Shown: positions 45,476-63,639, counted from the first letter of the stretch. The stretch is 64,000 bases of DNA from Mesostigma viride (GCA_009746045.1 RPFO01000667.1:4987367-5051366); one strand, 5' to 3'. Made by a program: numbers and translations. The notes: a model not told the origin generated them from the letters alone.

Positions 45476-45739
45476 ACTAATTCGGTCTACTGTTATAGTT
45501 TGTAGACAACTACTCTACTACTCCTACTAGACAACTGGGTGTCATGTATGCATCGTATGCCCAATATTGCATAGCCACCCGGCCCTGGAACATACTGGAC
45601 GGCCAATATCAAGTGTATGCGTAAAATATCGGCAATGGATACATACTGGACGGCAAATATCAAGTGTAGCGTTGTTAGACCAGAAATATATTGCGTGTTT
45701 TTGCTCCTTTTCTATTATGTCTGAGGCATCTAATCTACC

Positions 45740-46866
45740 GCATCATTATCTACGGCATTACCCCACCATGCCCACTGCAGACCGGCGTCTGGCAGGGTTG
45801 CGTCCTGTCGCCGTACCTGTTTATTATTGTAGTGGATTATGTTATGCGCCAGGCACGTGCTCGCTTTGCTAGCATTGCAGGCCGTGCCCCTGGCCTAGCG
45901 ATCACGAACGAGCTTGGGGAAGGGGGGCCGACTAACAAGCAGAATTTACTAGCTGACCTCATTTATGCCGACGACATCACGCTCATCGAGAAGCCGGAGT
46001 CTGCCCAACTTTGGCTGGACTGCCTGGCGCTCGAGGCTCGGGCGGTTGGTCTAGAAATCAGCCCCAAAACGGAGGCCCTGGCCCTCGGCATGGCAGGGCC
46101 CCCACCCACACTCCGCCTCTTAGACGATGCGGAGGTCAACTACCCTCCTTCAGGCCGCTTCAAGCTGCTCGGCAGTTGGCTTCCCGACTGCGAGGACGAC
46201 ATGACGACACGGATCGGCATGGCGTGGGCGCACCTCCATGACCACCGCCGCTGGTGGCGCAACCCCGCCCTACCCCGGATCGTCAAGCGTGACCTCTTCA
46301 AGGTCGTCATTCTGACGATCCTGACCTACGGCGCCGAGACGTGGGCACTGACGCAGGAGCTGGAGCAACGACTCGACGGCGCCGTCACCAAGATGCTGCG
46401 CCAGGCCCTTAACATCCCCTTTGGTTTGCACATTAGTAATGAGGATTTGTACGCTGATTTGCCCTATGTTTCCCACATTATTAGGCACAGGCGCCTGGGC
46501 CTAGCCGGGCACCTGGCCCGCACAGATCAGGTAGATACATCAGATAGACTAGCTGGCACCAAGCCCGCCCAGCCTGGGCGATATGTCCTCACCTGGCGTG
46601 CCCCCGGCCGCGCGCGGCAGGGCCGCCACCCGTGGACTTTTCGTGATAGACTCGGCATGGACATGTGCTACACTAGACGTGACGGGCTCACCCCCGGGCA
46701 GCCTCCTGGTTTGTCTGTAATATGGAGGCAGATGGTGCGCAAGGATAGATGGCAAGTAGTGATGAAGGAGACCACCCCCAAGCCTGTGGGGGCTCCGCGT
46801 GTGACCAAGTATGGCATTCATAGCGATTCGGGCCGCGGTGCCCACACCCCTGTAACTAGGACCTAG
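45740..46866 (+). CDS. Partial LINE reverse transcriptase (C-terminal part)
   Basis: The frame is open from the truncation point to the stop at 46864-46866. It starts in the palm with YGITPPCPLQTGVWQGCVLS, has the catalytic box LLADLIYADDITLIE, then ISPKTEALALGM, TILTYGAETWALTQELEQRL and RRLGLAGHLAR. This is the usual thumb and C-terminal region of non-LTR RTs. The N-terminal endonuclease and first RT motifs are missing, so the protein cannot act alone. No stop or frameshift was seen, so the insertion is fairly young. Confidence 0.85.
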
Positions 46867-46959
46867 ATAGCTTATACCATCCATTCCATCCCATGTTCCC
46901 CTCCCACTGAGGACTTATGCTCACGTGACGCAGTCACGTGTCTATTAATTAATTAATTA
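45740..46959 (+). mobile_element. 5'-truncated LINE with TSD
   Basis: A perfect 12-bp TSD, ATCTAATCTACC, at 45728-45739 and 46960-46971 bounds 1,220 bp. They hold a partial RT frame, a short 3' UTR, the hairpin cacgtgacgcagtcacgtg (about 46922-46940) and an ATTA tail. Confidence 0.9.
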
Positions 46960-46971
46960 ATCTAATCTACC

Positions 46972-47228
46972 ATGGTGGCAGCATGAAAGCTTTCCTTGCC
47001 CACGCTCAGGACTTGCTATGATATTCTGATCAGGCACTCCGCAAAGGTGAAAACCGTTTGCGTTCAGGGCCGGGCCGCGGAAAACGCGGAAAAACGCGAT
47101 CTGCAAATGAATCCGACCGTAATCGAACTGGGGACCTCTCGCACCAACTCTTGCTATGATATGCTCATGCGGGTCTTATTGCACCCACAGACCTTGCCGG
47201 ATCGTCCATCGTGTCCGATTGCTGCTGT
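46972..47228. other. Short spacer, no feature
   Basis: No supported frame or repeat between the LINE and the next inverted tail pair. Confidence 0.4.
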
Positions 47229-47752
47229 GGCATTAATTAATTAATTAAAATTAGACTCGTGCTCCCGTTGGGGAGTCACGGTCTGAGCATTAACCCCGAT
47301 GGATGGATGGATGGATGGATGGGTGCAAACAGTCCTACCGGTCTAATCTATCTACATCATCTACCTACAACATCTATCTAAACAACATCACTAACTACAA
47401 CATCTATCTAAACAACACGCTACCCTAGGGGAGCTGTCTGGCGTGCCTCCCGCAGTTTTGCACACACGGGCGCTTCCCCACGGGGGGGGCTCGTTGTCCT
47501 CTATGACCTGGGCCCACTTGGCCTTGTCCATCATCTTCTTCCGAATCACGGAGAGGCCTAGGCCCCCCACGTCCTCTACTAGCTGCTCTTTGAAGGTGCG
47601 GGCCTTGCGGCGTGCTGTGGCATGCCTTAGGCATGAAGGAGAACGGGGGTCTCTGCCCTTTCTTCCTGTTGTGCACATACAGGGATTAAAAGCACTCCGG
47701 TGCTCCGTGACTCCCCAACGGGAGCACGAGTATGATTAACTAATTAATTAAT
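47229..47752 (-). mobile_element. LINE 3' end bounded by inverted tails
   Basis: Minus-strand 47678-about 47420 encodes LSVIRKKMMDKAKWAQVIED and onward, which parallels LSVIWRQMVRKDRWQVVMKE at the end of the other LINE. This is a second, diverged family. The left end has an ATTA run plus actcgtgctcccgttgggga, and the right end has the inverse, tccccaacgggagcacgagt, plus its own ATTA run. A (GGAT)n run is at 47299-47325. Confidence 0.65.
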
Positions 47753-47989
47753 GAAAGCTTATCATGACACTTGAGCTCCCAAGAAAACCAGCATTTGATT
47801 GAAAACAATGAGTAGAGCCCCTGCCAAAGGTCAAATCGTGTAAAATGTATAAAGGACATATTCCCGTGCAAACGACATGCAAACACGTTGCCATACCTGG
47901 CTTGATCACAACCTTTCCGGGTTCTGCTGGCCGCGACCCTCATATCTCACACTGGCTAATTAGTTATAGTTCATTTTTTCCTCCTGTTC

Positions 47990-48935
47990 ACCTTTGCCCG
48001 GACTTACAGACTTTTTTTTTGCAAACTTATAGCCCGAGGCGGGGCCCGAGATTAATTAAGAGGTACCTTGAAATTAAATAAGAGACATGCGTCTATCCAA
48101 ATATATTTTTGGACGCGAGTTTCGATTGGCGTTAACTTGTAGTATTGGACGGCAAGTCGACAACATGTCAAGCCGTTTAATTCCTTTCGACTTTTACATT
48201 TTCTCGTAGTTGTCAAAAAAGGATCATTTTTATACCCGACTTCTCCGTTAAATCTCATCGACCGGGTTTCGAAACAACCCACAAACGCCGTAGATGCAGA
48301 TCCAACGGAGTAAACAACGTCACGACCGACGCGGCGCCAAATAGGTAGTCGCCTAGGTTCCTAGCTTTTCTGCGAGCCATTTTCGTGCCGCGTCGTGTAC
48401 CCGTGAGATGTACCCGTGAGATGTACCCGTGAGATGCAAAATCCGCTTGCCAGACCGGGATTCCGGGAACTCCGTCCAATACCGTCGTGCAGTACCACCA
48501 GTGCACTACCAATCTATCAATCGTACAATACTACGACTTAACGCCAACAGAAACTCGCCTCCAAAACTATATATTCATAGATTAATTATCAACATCACTC
48601 CGTTGCCCAGGAGTAGATGTAGCACATAGCCCTGAGAAGGGGCATATGGCTTTTAATACATTCTAGGCTACTTCATGCAAGGGTGGGAATGTAAGCTACC
48701 CCTGCTCTAGGTGCACCAGGGCACCCGCACCCTCATGGTCTATCACGCTATGCCCGGGTAAGGGGGGAGCATGCCTGTGAGGGGGAAGATATATTCATAG
48801 ATGCACGCCTCTTATTTAATTTCAAGGTACCTCTTATTTAATCTCAGCCCCCGCAGGCCGCAGACTTGTCTTCTCCCGGTCAGGGCTAAGTTTTGCAAAA
48901 AACCGAAGTCCTAAGTCGAAACCATTTTTTCCTCC
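47990..48935. repeat. Inverted repeat pair around a LINE fragment
   Basis: 48051-48093 (gagattaattaagaggtacc ... aaataagagacatgcg) is repeated inverted at about 48803-48847. Looser similarity continues outward (ttcctcctgtt near 47980, and its inverse near 48940). About 48590-48790 on the minus strand resembles the 3' UTR of the insert at 60647-61090 (tctcagggctatgtg(c/t)tacat). Confidence 0.55.
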
Positions 48936-51654
48936 TGTTAATGCTTTCCAGGCATAGGCCGCCGTAGCCGCATAATGAATGCATCCGCCATGATTACCAG
49001 GTTGATGTTCTGTGCAAAGATGACCTATAAACGCATCCGAATTCACAGGGACGCTGCTGCGGATGTCCCGTACCAAAACTGGGTGCTCGGGCTGGCGCAG
49101 ACTCAGTGCCGGGCCATAAGAAGAAAATCGAAATATGACATGCCATTACTGATCTGGTACTGACGACCAAGAAAGCAGTAATTTCCTACCTGTATGTTAC
49201 CAATGCTATACATCTGGCCACCCCTGACCTAGGTACGAAAATCACGCATCATCCTACTGAGCAACATTCTGAATCGTTACAAGCCGCGATAACGGCACGC
49301 TAGCAGCCATATCTAGTAATTACGCGCGCGTGAGTGAAAATTTCCCGCCAAAGTCACGTGATACTTTCTCAATACACGTTGTAATTACCAGGCTATGGTG
49401 AAATTATTACCCCCAAATTAAACCTATGCATCACCTTCGTCCCTAAGTGTTCCCAGACCCACCGGACAATTACTTCCCTCCGTCACGGGTGGCGCGGCGC
49501 TCCGGGAATCGAGCGCCGCGCCACTGGGAGTCAAACAGTGAGATATATCGCACTGTTTCCAGACTATGGGTTAAGGGCTAGGACATGGTGCAGTGGAGGC
49601 AACATAGGCGTCCTAACACCCTTGAATAAGAACGTGGCTGCTACCTGCTGCCCTAAAAAGAAAAAATCGATTCCTTGCACACATGCGCATTCAATTCTTC
49701 AAGCATGCTAACACCTTTACGGGCGCGCACATCCCAACTAGGTTGACATCGATTGAGCTTTGTCAACAAGCATGACTTCCTGATCCAAACTTAGCTGTCA
49801 AGCTACTAAGGAGGAGGAAAGCTGGTTAAACAGGTGAGGTAGTCCCCCTCACAGCACCTTCCTGCACAGAAACCATGACAATATCATCCAGAGCAGGCTA
49901 AATACGTACAGCTGACCGGTGGCGGGCGACCTTGCAGTCCACGTTCAGCGCGAACATCTTGTGCATGTCAGCACCCGGCGGAGATGGTGGAGGCGAACCC
50001 ACAATGCTAGAAAAACGAGTCATTAGTAGACTATTTTGGGGAGTGGTGAACGGCTTGGAACACCGAAGGTATGCCGCTACAAAAGCCTGAAAATTTTCTC
50101 AGAAATACACGCCTGGATGTGGATTAGGGCACTGTTGTCGTGCTTGTGCTTGAATTGCGAGCAGGCAACCAGTGTTTCTTGCCGTGTCGAGCAGTAACAG
50201 ATCGTGGCGCGAGAGCAATATGTGACTTTTTAATCATGGCTACACAGCTGATTACGCCTCTGAAGGCATGTTTGAACAAGCCCCGTGAGCCCAAAAAAAG
50301 GAAGAAACGCATCAAACAACAACGGTCTTTATTGTAACTGAAAACAGCAAAATCTGACCTGCCGGCCGGCAGGTAATGCAACAGCCAGGAAAATGTAATT
50401 CGTTTCTCGAAAAACTGATCAGCGCTCGTGAAAGTGTGTGCTGAGTATGAGATTTCCAATCCAGCTGGCTCACACTGTGAGCTGTGACAGCGGCTTATAA
50501 CCCTAAACCCTGAACAGCGCCCTAAAATCTGAAACTGTCTCACTGTTTATTTAAAAGCATATATATATATTGGTATATCGGGAAGTGTAAATAATACATA
50601 CAAGGTTAAATAAACGTGAATCTCGACCAGTAAGCTGCAATAATCAGTACAGCAAAAAAAGTAAAGATCCAAAGTAATTTGCGAGGCGTGATTGTTGCTC
50701 ACTTCGCGTGCAGCGCCGCTGTGCAACAATCCATTGCGAGGCATTAAACGGATGTATAACATGAGCAGTGCAGACGTACGTAATATGCTGCGCGCGCCAA
50801 TCAGCTGGATAAAACAAAAAACATGCCATTATATGCATTGACCCTAGCGACTGATTAGTGATCACACGGCAGTACTAGGTGTACGTACGTCGTGACGTCT
50901 AGTGCACGTTTTAACGAAAACAGTTTTAGGCGACGGCGTTGCAGTCCAGCTAGGTCTAGCGCTGACATTCTCGTTACTAGCAGCATGCGGACGTTCGTAC
51001 GCGTGCCGTGCAGCGCGCAGCCTACATGATTAATAACCGCCCCGCGTGCCTGAAGCAGAACATTATCTGACCATACAGCGTCGAAGGCAGGATATATAGA
51101 AGAGATGCCCCTTCTGGTGTCCCTTTTTCATTGTCCTACGGCGAGCGCAATAACGAGCTGCTATTCATCGGATTTACGCTCTCGGGTCCGATTAAATCAG
51201 ACCAGAGGTTAAGGCAGCCATAATATGATGATTTCACGCATTTTTCCGATTGCGCCAACGGCGTTTGCATGCGCCAGGTGCACAGCGATGTATTGACACG
51301 TTGACAGACTTGTCAAGACTGAATTCAGTGAAGTGTGGTGCTGATCGGCGATAGCAACGCCGCCCCGCTGGCCGCTGGATAACCAGCCGCATACAGTACT
51401 GTAATTACTGGAAAACACTGATTGCCGGTGCGAGGCGCCGAGGCCGGACTGCCCTGTGCTCGCGTATCCCTGGTGCCGCTGTGAAATCACTATCGCTCGT
51501 CAGTCGTCGACGCCATTTTATGTTCATGCCTGATGAGTACAATTATTTTCGCTGCTGCCGATGAAAATTTTTTGCGCAGCCTTGCACAGATAACGCTCTA
51601 AAAAAATTTAAAATAAATTCATAAAAAAATTTATAATAAATTTAAATAACATAA
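48936..51654. other. About 2.7 kb with no supported gene
   Basis: Only short frames. 49488-49524 is a strong hairpin (14-bp arms, gtggcgcggcgctc and its inverse). 50357-50375 holds an 18-bp perfect palindrome, acctgccggccggcaggt. Nothing else recognised. Confidence 0.45.
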
Positions 51655-51900
51655 AAAAAAGCGTCACTGATCAGGTTCTTTGACTTTCCAGCGGCATCTT
51701 TGGCTTTCGATCGGATGCATTTATAATAAATTTAAATAACATAAAAAAAAGAGTTTTTGTAAACATCAGACACTGATTTCTTCAGACGATGCACAAGGCT
51801 GGGCGCGGCGCAGCGTGCGCAAGGCTGGCGTGCGCAAGGCTGGGGAGTGCGCGAGGCTGGGAGTGCGCAAGGCTGGGCGCGGCGCGACTTGACAGCTACC
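51655..51900. repeat. Composite repeat, partly inverted copy of 61.9-62.2 kb
   Basis: Segment B (gcgtcactgatcaggttctt...ggatgc) is flanked by two copies of ataaatttaaataacataaaa. It is followed by segment A (gtttttgtaaacatcagaca ... cacaaggctgggcgcggcgc) with short internal repeats of aaggctgg. At about 61935-62170 A is inverted while B has the same orientation. Confidence 0.8.
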
Positions 51901-52087
51901 CACTGGTGCGGCGTAAAACTCCAACCGACGTAAAAGTGTGGCTTGCAAAAGGCGCCAAATTTTGAGCAAGCAGGACTTGGGTCAAATTCGCCGATGCGAC
52001 CTCTGGTGATCATGGCCGCAACTAGCCGACTGCAATCCTCGTGAAGAACGTCGCGGCTTGCGATTTCATTTCATAGGCACTATCATC

Positions 52088-58170
<6,083 letters not shown>

Positions 58171-58789
58171 TTCATCCCCTTCAATTAGTCCATCCCAGCC
58201 TTGTCCATTGTACCACTCGGTCACGAGATAGCTGCCCTTGGGTGGTGCCATGTCCGGCGGATGAGTTAAAATGTTGTTATTGTATTAAAGCATGGATAAA
58301 ATAATTGCATTTTCATTTTAGCAACATCAAAGAGACAACATAACATGTTCATAATTCAATTGTGATTGATTTGGGTTTGATAAACAGTGCTCTCAACGTT
58401 TTCCAATTCATCTACACCTTAGTCATGAATTTCAATACAAAATGCTGGTGGGATGGTGATGCATGGAGCATGAATTAATGGATTAAAATATTTACTCATA
58501 TAATTTTAACACCTAAAAAGTGATTTCAGTCGTCACATGCAATGTTGGGCTACCACCTCTTTTGTTTTGGAATTTTGGCACAGTATCGAGAAAGAGGTAA
58601 TTCCAAAGTTTGCCAATGACTGCATGGTCTCGGAGCTAAACCAAGAGTTGTGTGTACGACCCTCATTTGTCGTGGCATGATCCACGTAGGGTCTGAGTAC
58701 AAGGCTAACCAGGACAGTCATAATGCGTACACTCTATGCTCCTAGTACTTGTTGATATTGACATATTCTCCAGATTTCTGGCCTGCGCC
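58171..58789. other. 3' flank, no supported feature
   Basis: A/T-rich DNA after the stop codon. No gene recognised. Confidence 0.4.
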
Positions 58790-58911
58790 GGTAGTCGCTT
58801 TGATATTGCATTCATTATGCTCACGTGATGCATGTCACGATAATATTATACTGTCTAACGTATTAGTTGCATTGAATTGAAGCGTTACTCCGTTGGGAGA
58901 TCACGTAACAC
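58790..58911 (+). mobile_element. Decayed LINE-like 3' end
   Basis: ggcctgcgccggtagtcgct, then gctcacgtgatgcatgtcacg and an A/T tail, resembles the LINE 3' hairpin. The first part recurs at the window end (ggcctgcgctggttgttgca, about 63962). Confidence 0.45.
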
Positions 58912-58922
58912 ATGTCCGGTAG

Positions 58923-59168
58923 TCTGTAATATTAAGGCAGATGGTGCGCAAGGATAGATGGCAAGTAGTGATGAAGGAGACCACCCCCAAGTCTGTGGGG
59001 GCTCCGCGTGTGACCAAGTATGGCATTCATAGCGATTCGGGCCGCGGTGCCCACACCCCTGTAACTAGGACCTAGATAGCTTATACCATCCATTCCATCC
59101 CATGTTCCCCTCCCACTGAGGACTTATGCTCACGTGACGCAGTCACGTGTCTATTAATTAATTAATTA
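58923..59168 (+). mobile_element. Short LINE insertion with 11-bp TSD
   Basis: The TSD ATGTCCGGTAG at 58912-58922 and 59169-59179 bounds 246 bp that match the last part of the 45.7-kb LINE (ggcagatggtgcgcaaggat...), with the hairpin and ATTA tail. It retains only the last 40 or so codons and the 3' UTR. Confidence 0.9.
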
Positions 59169-59179
59169 ATGTCCGGTAG

Positions 59180-59334
59180 GGGCACCTCGGGTAACCCGCT
59201 ACGGTCGGCACAGTGCCACCGGCCGCGGGGCCCACAATCCTGCTACCCGTGCTTAGATAGTTTCTTTCGCATGTCATCCATTCCCTTCATGAGGATACTG
59301 CTCACGCAGTCACGTGGTATTAATTAATTAATTA
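59180..59334 (+). mobile_element. Second, diverged LINE 3' end
   Basis: ggccgcggggcccacaatcc ... gtgcttagatagtttctt ... catccattcccttcatgagg ... cacgcagtcacgtg and an ATTA tail align with the LINE 3' UTR at lower identity. ATGTCCG follows the tail, as it does at 59169, so it used the same target sequence before the 58.9-kb insertion. Confidence 0.65.
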
Positions 59335-59616
59335 AATGTCCGTGAGAGGGGGTACATGGTCTATAAGCGTGCTAAGCAACAACCTGCAAATGATGTAAAC
59401 TTAATAATGCTCACGTGATGTTTGTTAATTATAATATTGATAATTGTCTCTTGTTCACGTGGTGCAGTCACGTTCTTATCGCACGCAATTGATAGCACTG
59501 TTACGAGTTAACCCACCTCTATGTGAGAACCTGTACGTCTCCACCGTTGGCACTCGAATGGTACCTATCACCACTAAAGATGATTTAGAGGAATCGTTCG
59601 CGACAGCTAGATTGCA

Positions 59617-59822
59617 ATGAAGCTTGATACATGTTCAGCTGCAATAAAACACATTTCCCAATTAACACAAGCAACAGCTATTGTGTGGGTCGACAACAAC
59701 CAACTAACTATGAGCCCAACTCGAACGTATCGACGTTGGCTAGACTGCCATTATTGTTCTCACGACAGACCATACATTGAGGTGCTCACAGAACGCTGGC
59801 ACCAAGGGCAGAGGACATACAG
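59617..59822 (+). CDS. Possible exon, unknown
   Basis: The ATG frame MKLDTCSAAIKHISQLTQAT ... WLDCHYCSHDRPYIEVLTER runs to a possible donor (tacag|gtaaaa at 59822). No partner exon was found before the minisatellite. No family is recognised. Confidence 0.2.
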
Positions 59823-59832
59823 GTAAAAACCA

Positions 59833-60646
59833 TGACATGAGTAGGAACGGGCATGGCATGACTAGGAACGTGTACAGCATGACTAGGAACGGGTATGGCA
59901 TGACTAGGAAGTAGGAACAGGTATGGCATGACTAGGAAAGAGCATGGCATGACTAGGAACGGGCATGGCATGACTAGGAACGGGTGTGGCATGACTAGGA
60001 ACGTGTACAACATGACTAGGAACGGGTATGGCATGACTAGGAATGAGTATGTCATGACTCGGAACGGGTATGGCATGACTCGGAACGACCATGGCATGAC
60101 TAGGAACGGGTACAGCATGACTAGGAACGGGTATGGCATGACTAGGAATGAGTATGTCATGACTCGGAACGGGTATGGCATGACTCGGAACGACCATGGC
60201 ATGACTAGGAACGGGTATGGCATGACTAGGAACGGGTGTGGCATGACTAGGAGCGTGTACAGCATGACTAGGAACGGGTATGGCATGACTAGGAACGGGT
60301 ATGGCATGACTAGGAACGGGTATGGCATGACTAGGAACGGGCATGGCATGACTAGGAACGGGTGTGGCATGACTAGGAACGGGCATGGCATGACTAGGAA
60401 CGGCCATGGCATGACTAGGAACGGGCATGGCATGACTAGGAACGGGTATGGCATGACTAGGAACGGGTATGGCATGACTAGGAACGGGTATGGCATGACT
60501 AGGAACGGGCATGGCATGACTAGTAACGAGTATGGCATGACTAGGAACGGGCATGGCATGACTAGGAACGGGTATGGCATGACTCGGAACGACCATGGCA
60601 TGACTAGGAACGGCCATGGCATGACTAGGAACGGGTATGGCATGAC
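59833..60646. repeat. 21-bp minisatellite, about 39 copies
   Basis: The unit is catgactaggaacgggtatgg with variants (ggtgtgg, gaccatgg, ggccatgg, gtgtaca). A 21-bp period keeps frames open on both strands (MTRNGYG / PVPSHAI), which is not evidence of a gene. It resumes at 61091. Confidence 0.9.
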
Positions 60647-61090
60647 GTGGCCCACGCGCATGTGCGCCCATAATGGCCCCCATGGATGATGCTTTCAGTA
60701 TTTAGCCGCGCCCAGCCTACAATGGGACCTCCCATGGATGATGCATTAAGAATTTAGCCATGCGATGCCTATGCAGGGAGTTACTCTCTGCTGAGATGCC
60801 ATGTGTACACCAGCTATAGCCTAGCCACATACCCTCCACCCCATATGTCATGCAGGCCTTCTAGGCCCTCTCCTCAAGCCCCCCCCTGGGTGCCTGTGCT
60901 TGTTAAGGAGGCATGAACCATCATGGCGGTGCAGGTGCACCTTGTGCACCCAGAGCAGGTGACAGTTGTACATCCTCCACCTGCAGGTTGTAGCCCTGAT
61001 TGTATTACAAACCCATAGATGCCCTTTTCTCAGGGCTATGTGTTACATATGCTCCCAACGGAGCTATCATTTTAATTAATTAATTAATTA
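60647..61090 (+). mobile_element. Retroelement inserted in the minisatellite
   Basis: The array is interrupted by 444 bp ending in tcattttaattaattaatta. ATGGCATGAC on both sides (60637-60646, 61091-61100) is compatible with a 10-bp TSD, though the array itself repeats this sequence. The 3' part (ctcagggctatgtgttacat...) matches the minus-strand fragment at 48.6-48.8 kb, so it is a family distinct from the 45.7-kb LINE. Confidence 0.75.
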
Positions 61091-61200
61091 ATGGCATGAC
61101 TAGGAACGGGAGTGACATGACTAGGAACGACCATGGCATGACTCGGAACGACCATGGCATGACTAGGAAGGAGCATGGCATGACTAGGAACGGGTATGGC
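61091..61200. repeat. 21-bp minisatellite, remainder
   Basis: Five more units follow the inserted retroelement, in the same orientation as 59833-60646. Confidence 0.85.
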
Positions 61201-61930
61201 GGCCAAGCACGTGGGCGGGTTCGTGCTATTCGTACCGTTGATGCTGAAGAGTCACAGGTATCGTTGGAACGGAACGGTCCAGGGGTCGCAGGCGGTTCTT
61301 CCCGGGACTGATCTTCCAGCGCTGCAAGAAAATCACGAACATGTCCCTGGTTGGGTAAAGAAAGCAGGCAAACCCCGACCGGCCGACCGCGTCCCCACCG
61401 TGCATGTACCTTGGTAAGACGTACGTAAGGTTCTGTGGGCTGAACTGACCGCGCTTCAAGAATATGACGATTTGAAGCCACTATGAAGGTATATGCAAAC
61501 CATGTCGGCGTCATCCGCTCGACCCCTCTTACTCAGATATAGTTGGATATGCAGCATAAAAAGCAACGGGGAGAAATTGTCAATGACTATGATCCCCCAA
61601 CTGTGGGTGTTAGGAAATAGAAAAAGCATGGCAGGCATAGCTTGCGTGCAACATTGGGGGTCGGAAATTCTAGTCGGGGGGTCAGTGGACTCCAACGTGG
61701 ACTCGAGACTCAGATTGATTGATTATTGAGGGTAAACTGCACGACTACAGGCTCTTTGCGCGCGCCACATGTTAAGTAATCATGCCATCAGCTGCCATTT
61801 TGAACGCATCATAAGGAAACCCGTCGGGTTAAAAACTAAGATCTAAACGGCCATCACCACTCGCATCGACGACGAAATTCGGCTAAGTCCAAAGGCAGCC
61901 GATACGATTTACGTCGTTTGCAGTTTTACG
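61201..61930. other. No supported feature
   Basis: Short frames without splice signals. Confidence 0.4.
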
Positions 61931-62172
61931 CGCCAGCCTTGCGCACGCTGCCGCGCCGCGCCCAGCCACGATGCACTCCCAGCCTTGCGCACTCCCAGCC
62001 TCGCGCACTCCCCAGCCTTGCGCACGCCAGCCTTGCGCACGCTGCGCCGCGCCCAGCCTTGTGCATCGTCTGAAGAAATCAGTGTCTGATGTTTACAAAA
62101 ACTCTAAAAAAAAGCGTCACTGATCAGGTTCTTTGACTTTCCAGCGGCGTGTTTGACTTTCAATCGGATGCC
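61931..62172. repeat. Partner of the 51.7-kb composite repeat
   Basis: ccagccttgcgcacgctgcc ... gatgtttacaaaaactc is the inverse of segment A at 51.7-51.9 kb. It is followed directly by segment B (gcgtcactgatcaggttctt...), which has the same orientation at both loci. Confidence 0.8.
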
Positions 62173-63524
62173 GATGGAACCTGTGCTTAGAGCTGCTTAG
62201 AGACGCATAATTTTCGGCTTTCACGTGGGCCTGAGCGGGATGCCGCACACTGACACAGATGAGCACAGATGTCACCGGAAGGCGCGAACCAGACGCGAAA
62301 ATGGACATGCAACTCTTGGGCATGCGTTCAGGCGTCAGGTGCGGCGTGGGATTCAACTACACTAACTGACTACTGTAACTAACTACAGGCTGTAACTAAC
62401 AGGCGGAAAAAAAACGGCTGGGCTAGTCGAAAGTCGAAGTCGTGGAGCACCCGACCGATGCGTGCTTTTCACCCTGCCGCGCCGGACTAAATCGTGGGCG
62501 CAGGCTTTTTAGCCTCCCGCCAGGCCGGCGTCCCGGACGGCGCAGTCTGTCCGTCCGTCAGTGTCAGTCCGTATATTCCCACGACGGTGATAGTGGCGCT
62601 ACAGTTATAGTGGCGTTTCAGCCATTGGCTGGTCCGGTATTATACACGCCACACGGCTCACACAATTCCCGCCTGGTTCGCAGTTTATGTGCGTCCGTTA
62701 CATCTGTATCCGCATACCGCTCAGGCCGCCGCGAAAGCCCAAAGTTAGCGTCCCGAGTTTTTGGAAATCGCATCCGGTGCTGGGCGCACCCGATGACAGA
62801 TGACAATGACAAGAGGCTACGGTACGCGTCGATAAATACGGGTAACGCTTGCGAAAGGAACGGTGTGGGCCGATAAATACGGGTAACGCTTGCAGACGCG
62901 GCGGCATGAGCCGGAAACATTGTGATCAGGGACGAAACGAACGGAAAGCGCAGCCTACTGGCTCATACTACGGAGGGCGCCGACGCACATGCCTGTGCGA
63001 ACTGCTAAGTCTACTGTATCGATCGCACGCGCCCCGGCGCGTAAACTTATGGTGCGTAAGTACAAATGACAGAAGAAAATGCTGGCGCGTCAACTGCCAA
63101 GCGGAGCCTCGCCACAGGATGGAAGGCAGAAAACTTCTAAGTCCATCACCAATTTCACCATGGCCAGGGCGCGAGCCGCGGGGGGACTTTGGCCTAGTAG
63201 AATAAATTCAACTCCACACCAAAAGAATTGACGGACCGAAAGAATTTAGCGGCATCTGTTCCAGTCAAGTAGGCTGGGGAAATGTCGATCAACGGCCGAA
63301 TTAGTATTGCGTTGCGGTGCTAGCTGGTAGGACAAACTCAGTAGTCAAGAAAACAGGGCTGTTAGATTGGTTCCTTCGGCTGTGCTGTGGAGGGAATCCG
63401 GCGGGTTGTGCGCAACAATTTTCATGCCTCCGATTGATTATATTCGCATGTTAATAAGTAATTTCAACCTCCATGGACGTGCGGGCACAAGACGACGATA
63501 TTTAGGCAAATATTTTATTGCAGG
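62173..63524. other. No supported gene; one small tandem repeat
   Basis: gataaatacgggtaacgcttgc occurs twice (about 62829-62850 and 62872-62893). No frame with credible splice context. Confidence 0.4.
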
Positions 63525-63639
63525 ACGCAGGTCCCATGGTGGCATGGTCGGTGTTATGTGTCGTAAGGGCGGGGTTGCCACTTCAGGATCAGCTGCTCCG
63601 CAGATAAAGGCATGCTTGGGATGTTGTGGTTTGGGGCAG
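63525..63639 (+). CDS. Possible internal exon, unknown
   Basis: tttattgcag precedes an open stretch GRRSHGGMVGVMCRKGG, then CLGCCGLGQ, and ggggcag|gtaaag follows. A CxxC-like motif is present, but the exon is short and has no partner. It could easily be chance. Confidence 0.2.

Noticed and set aside
59786-60689. Heptad-repeat proteins (MTRNGYG, VPSHAIP)
   Set aside because: By-products of the 21-bp minisatellite, open on both strands.
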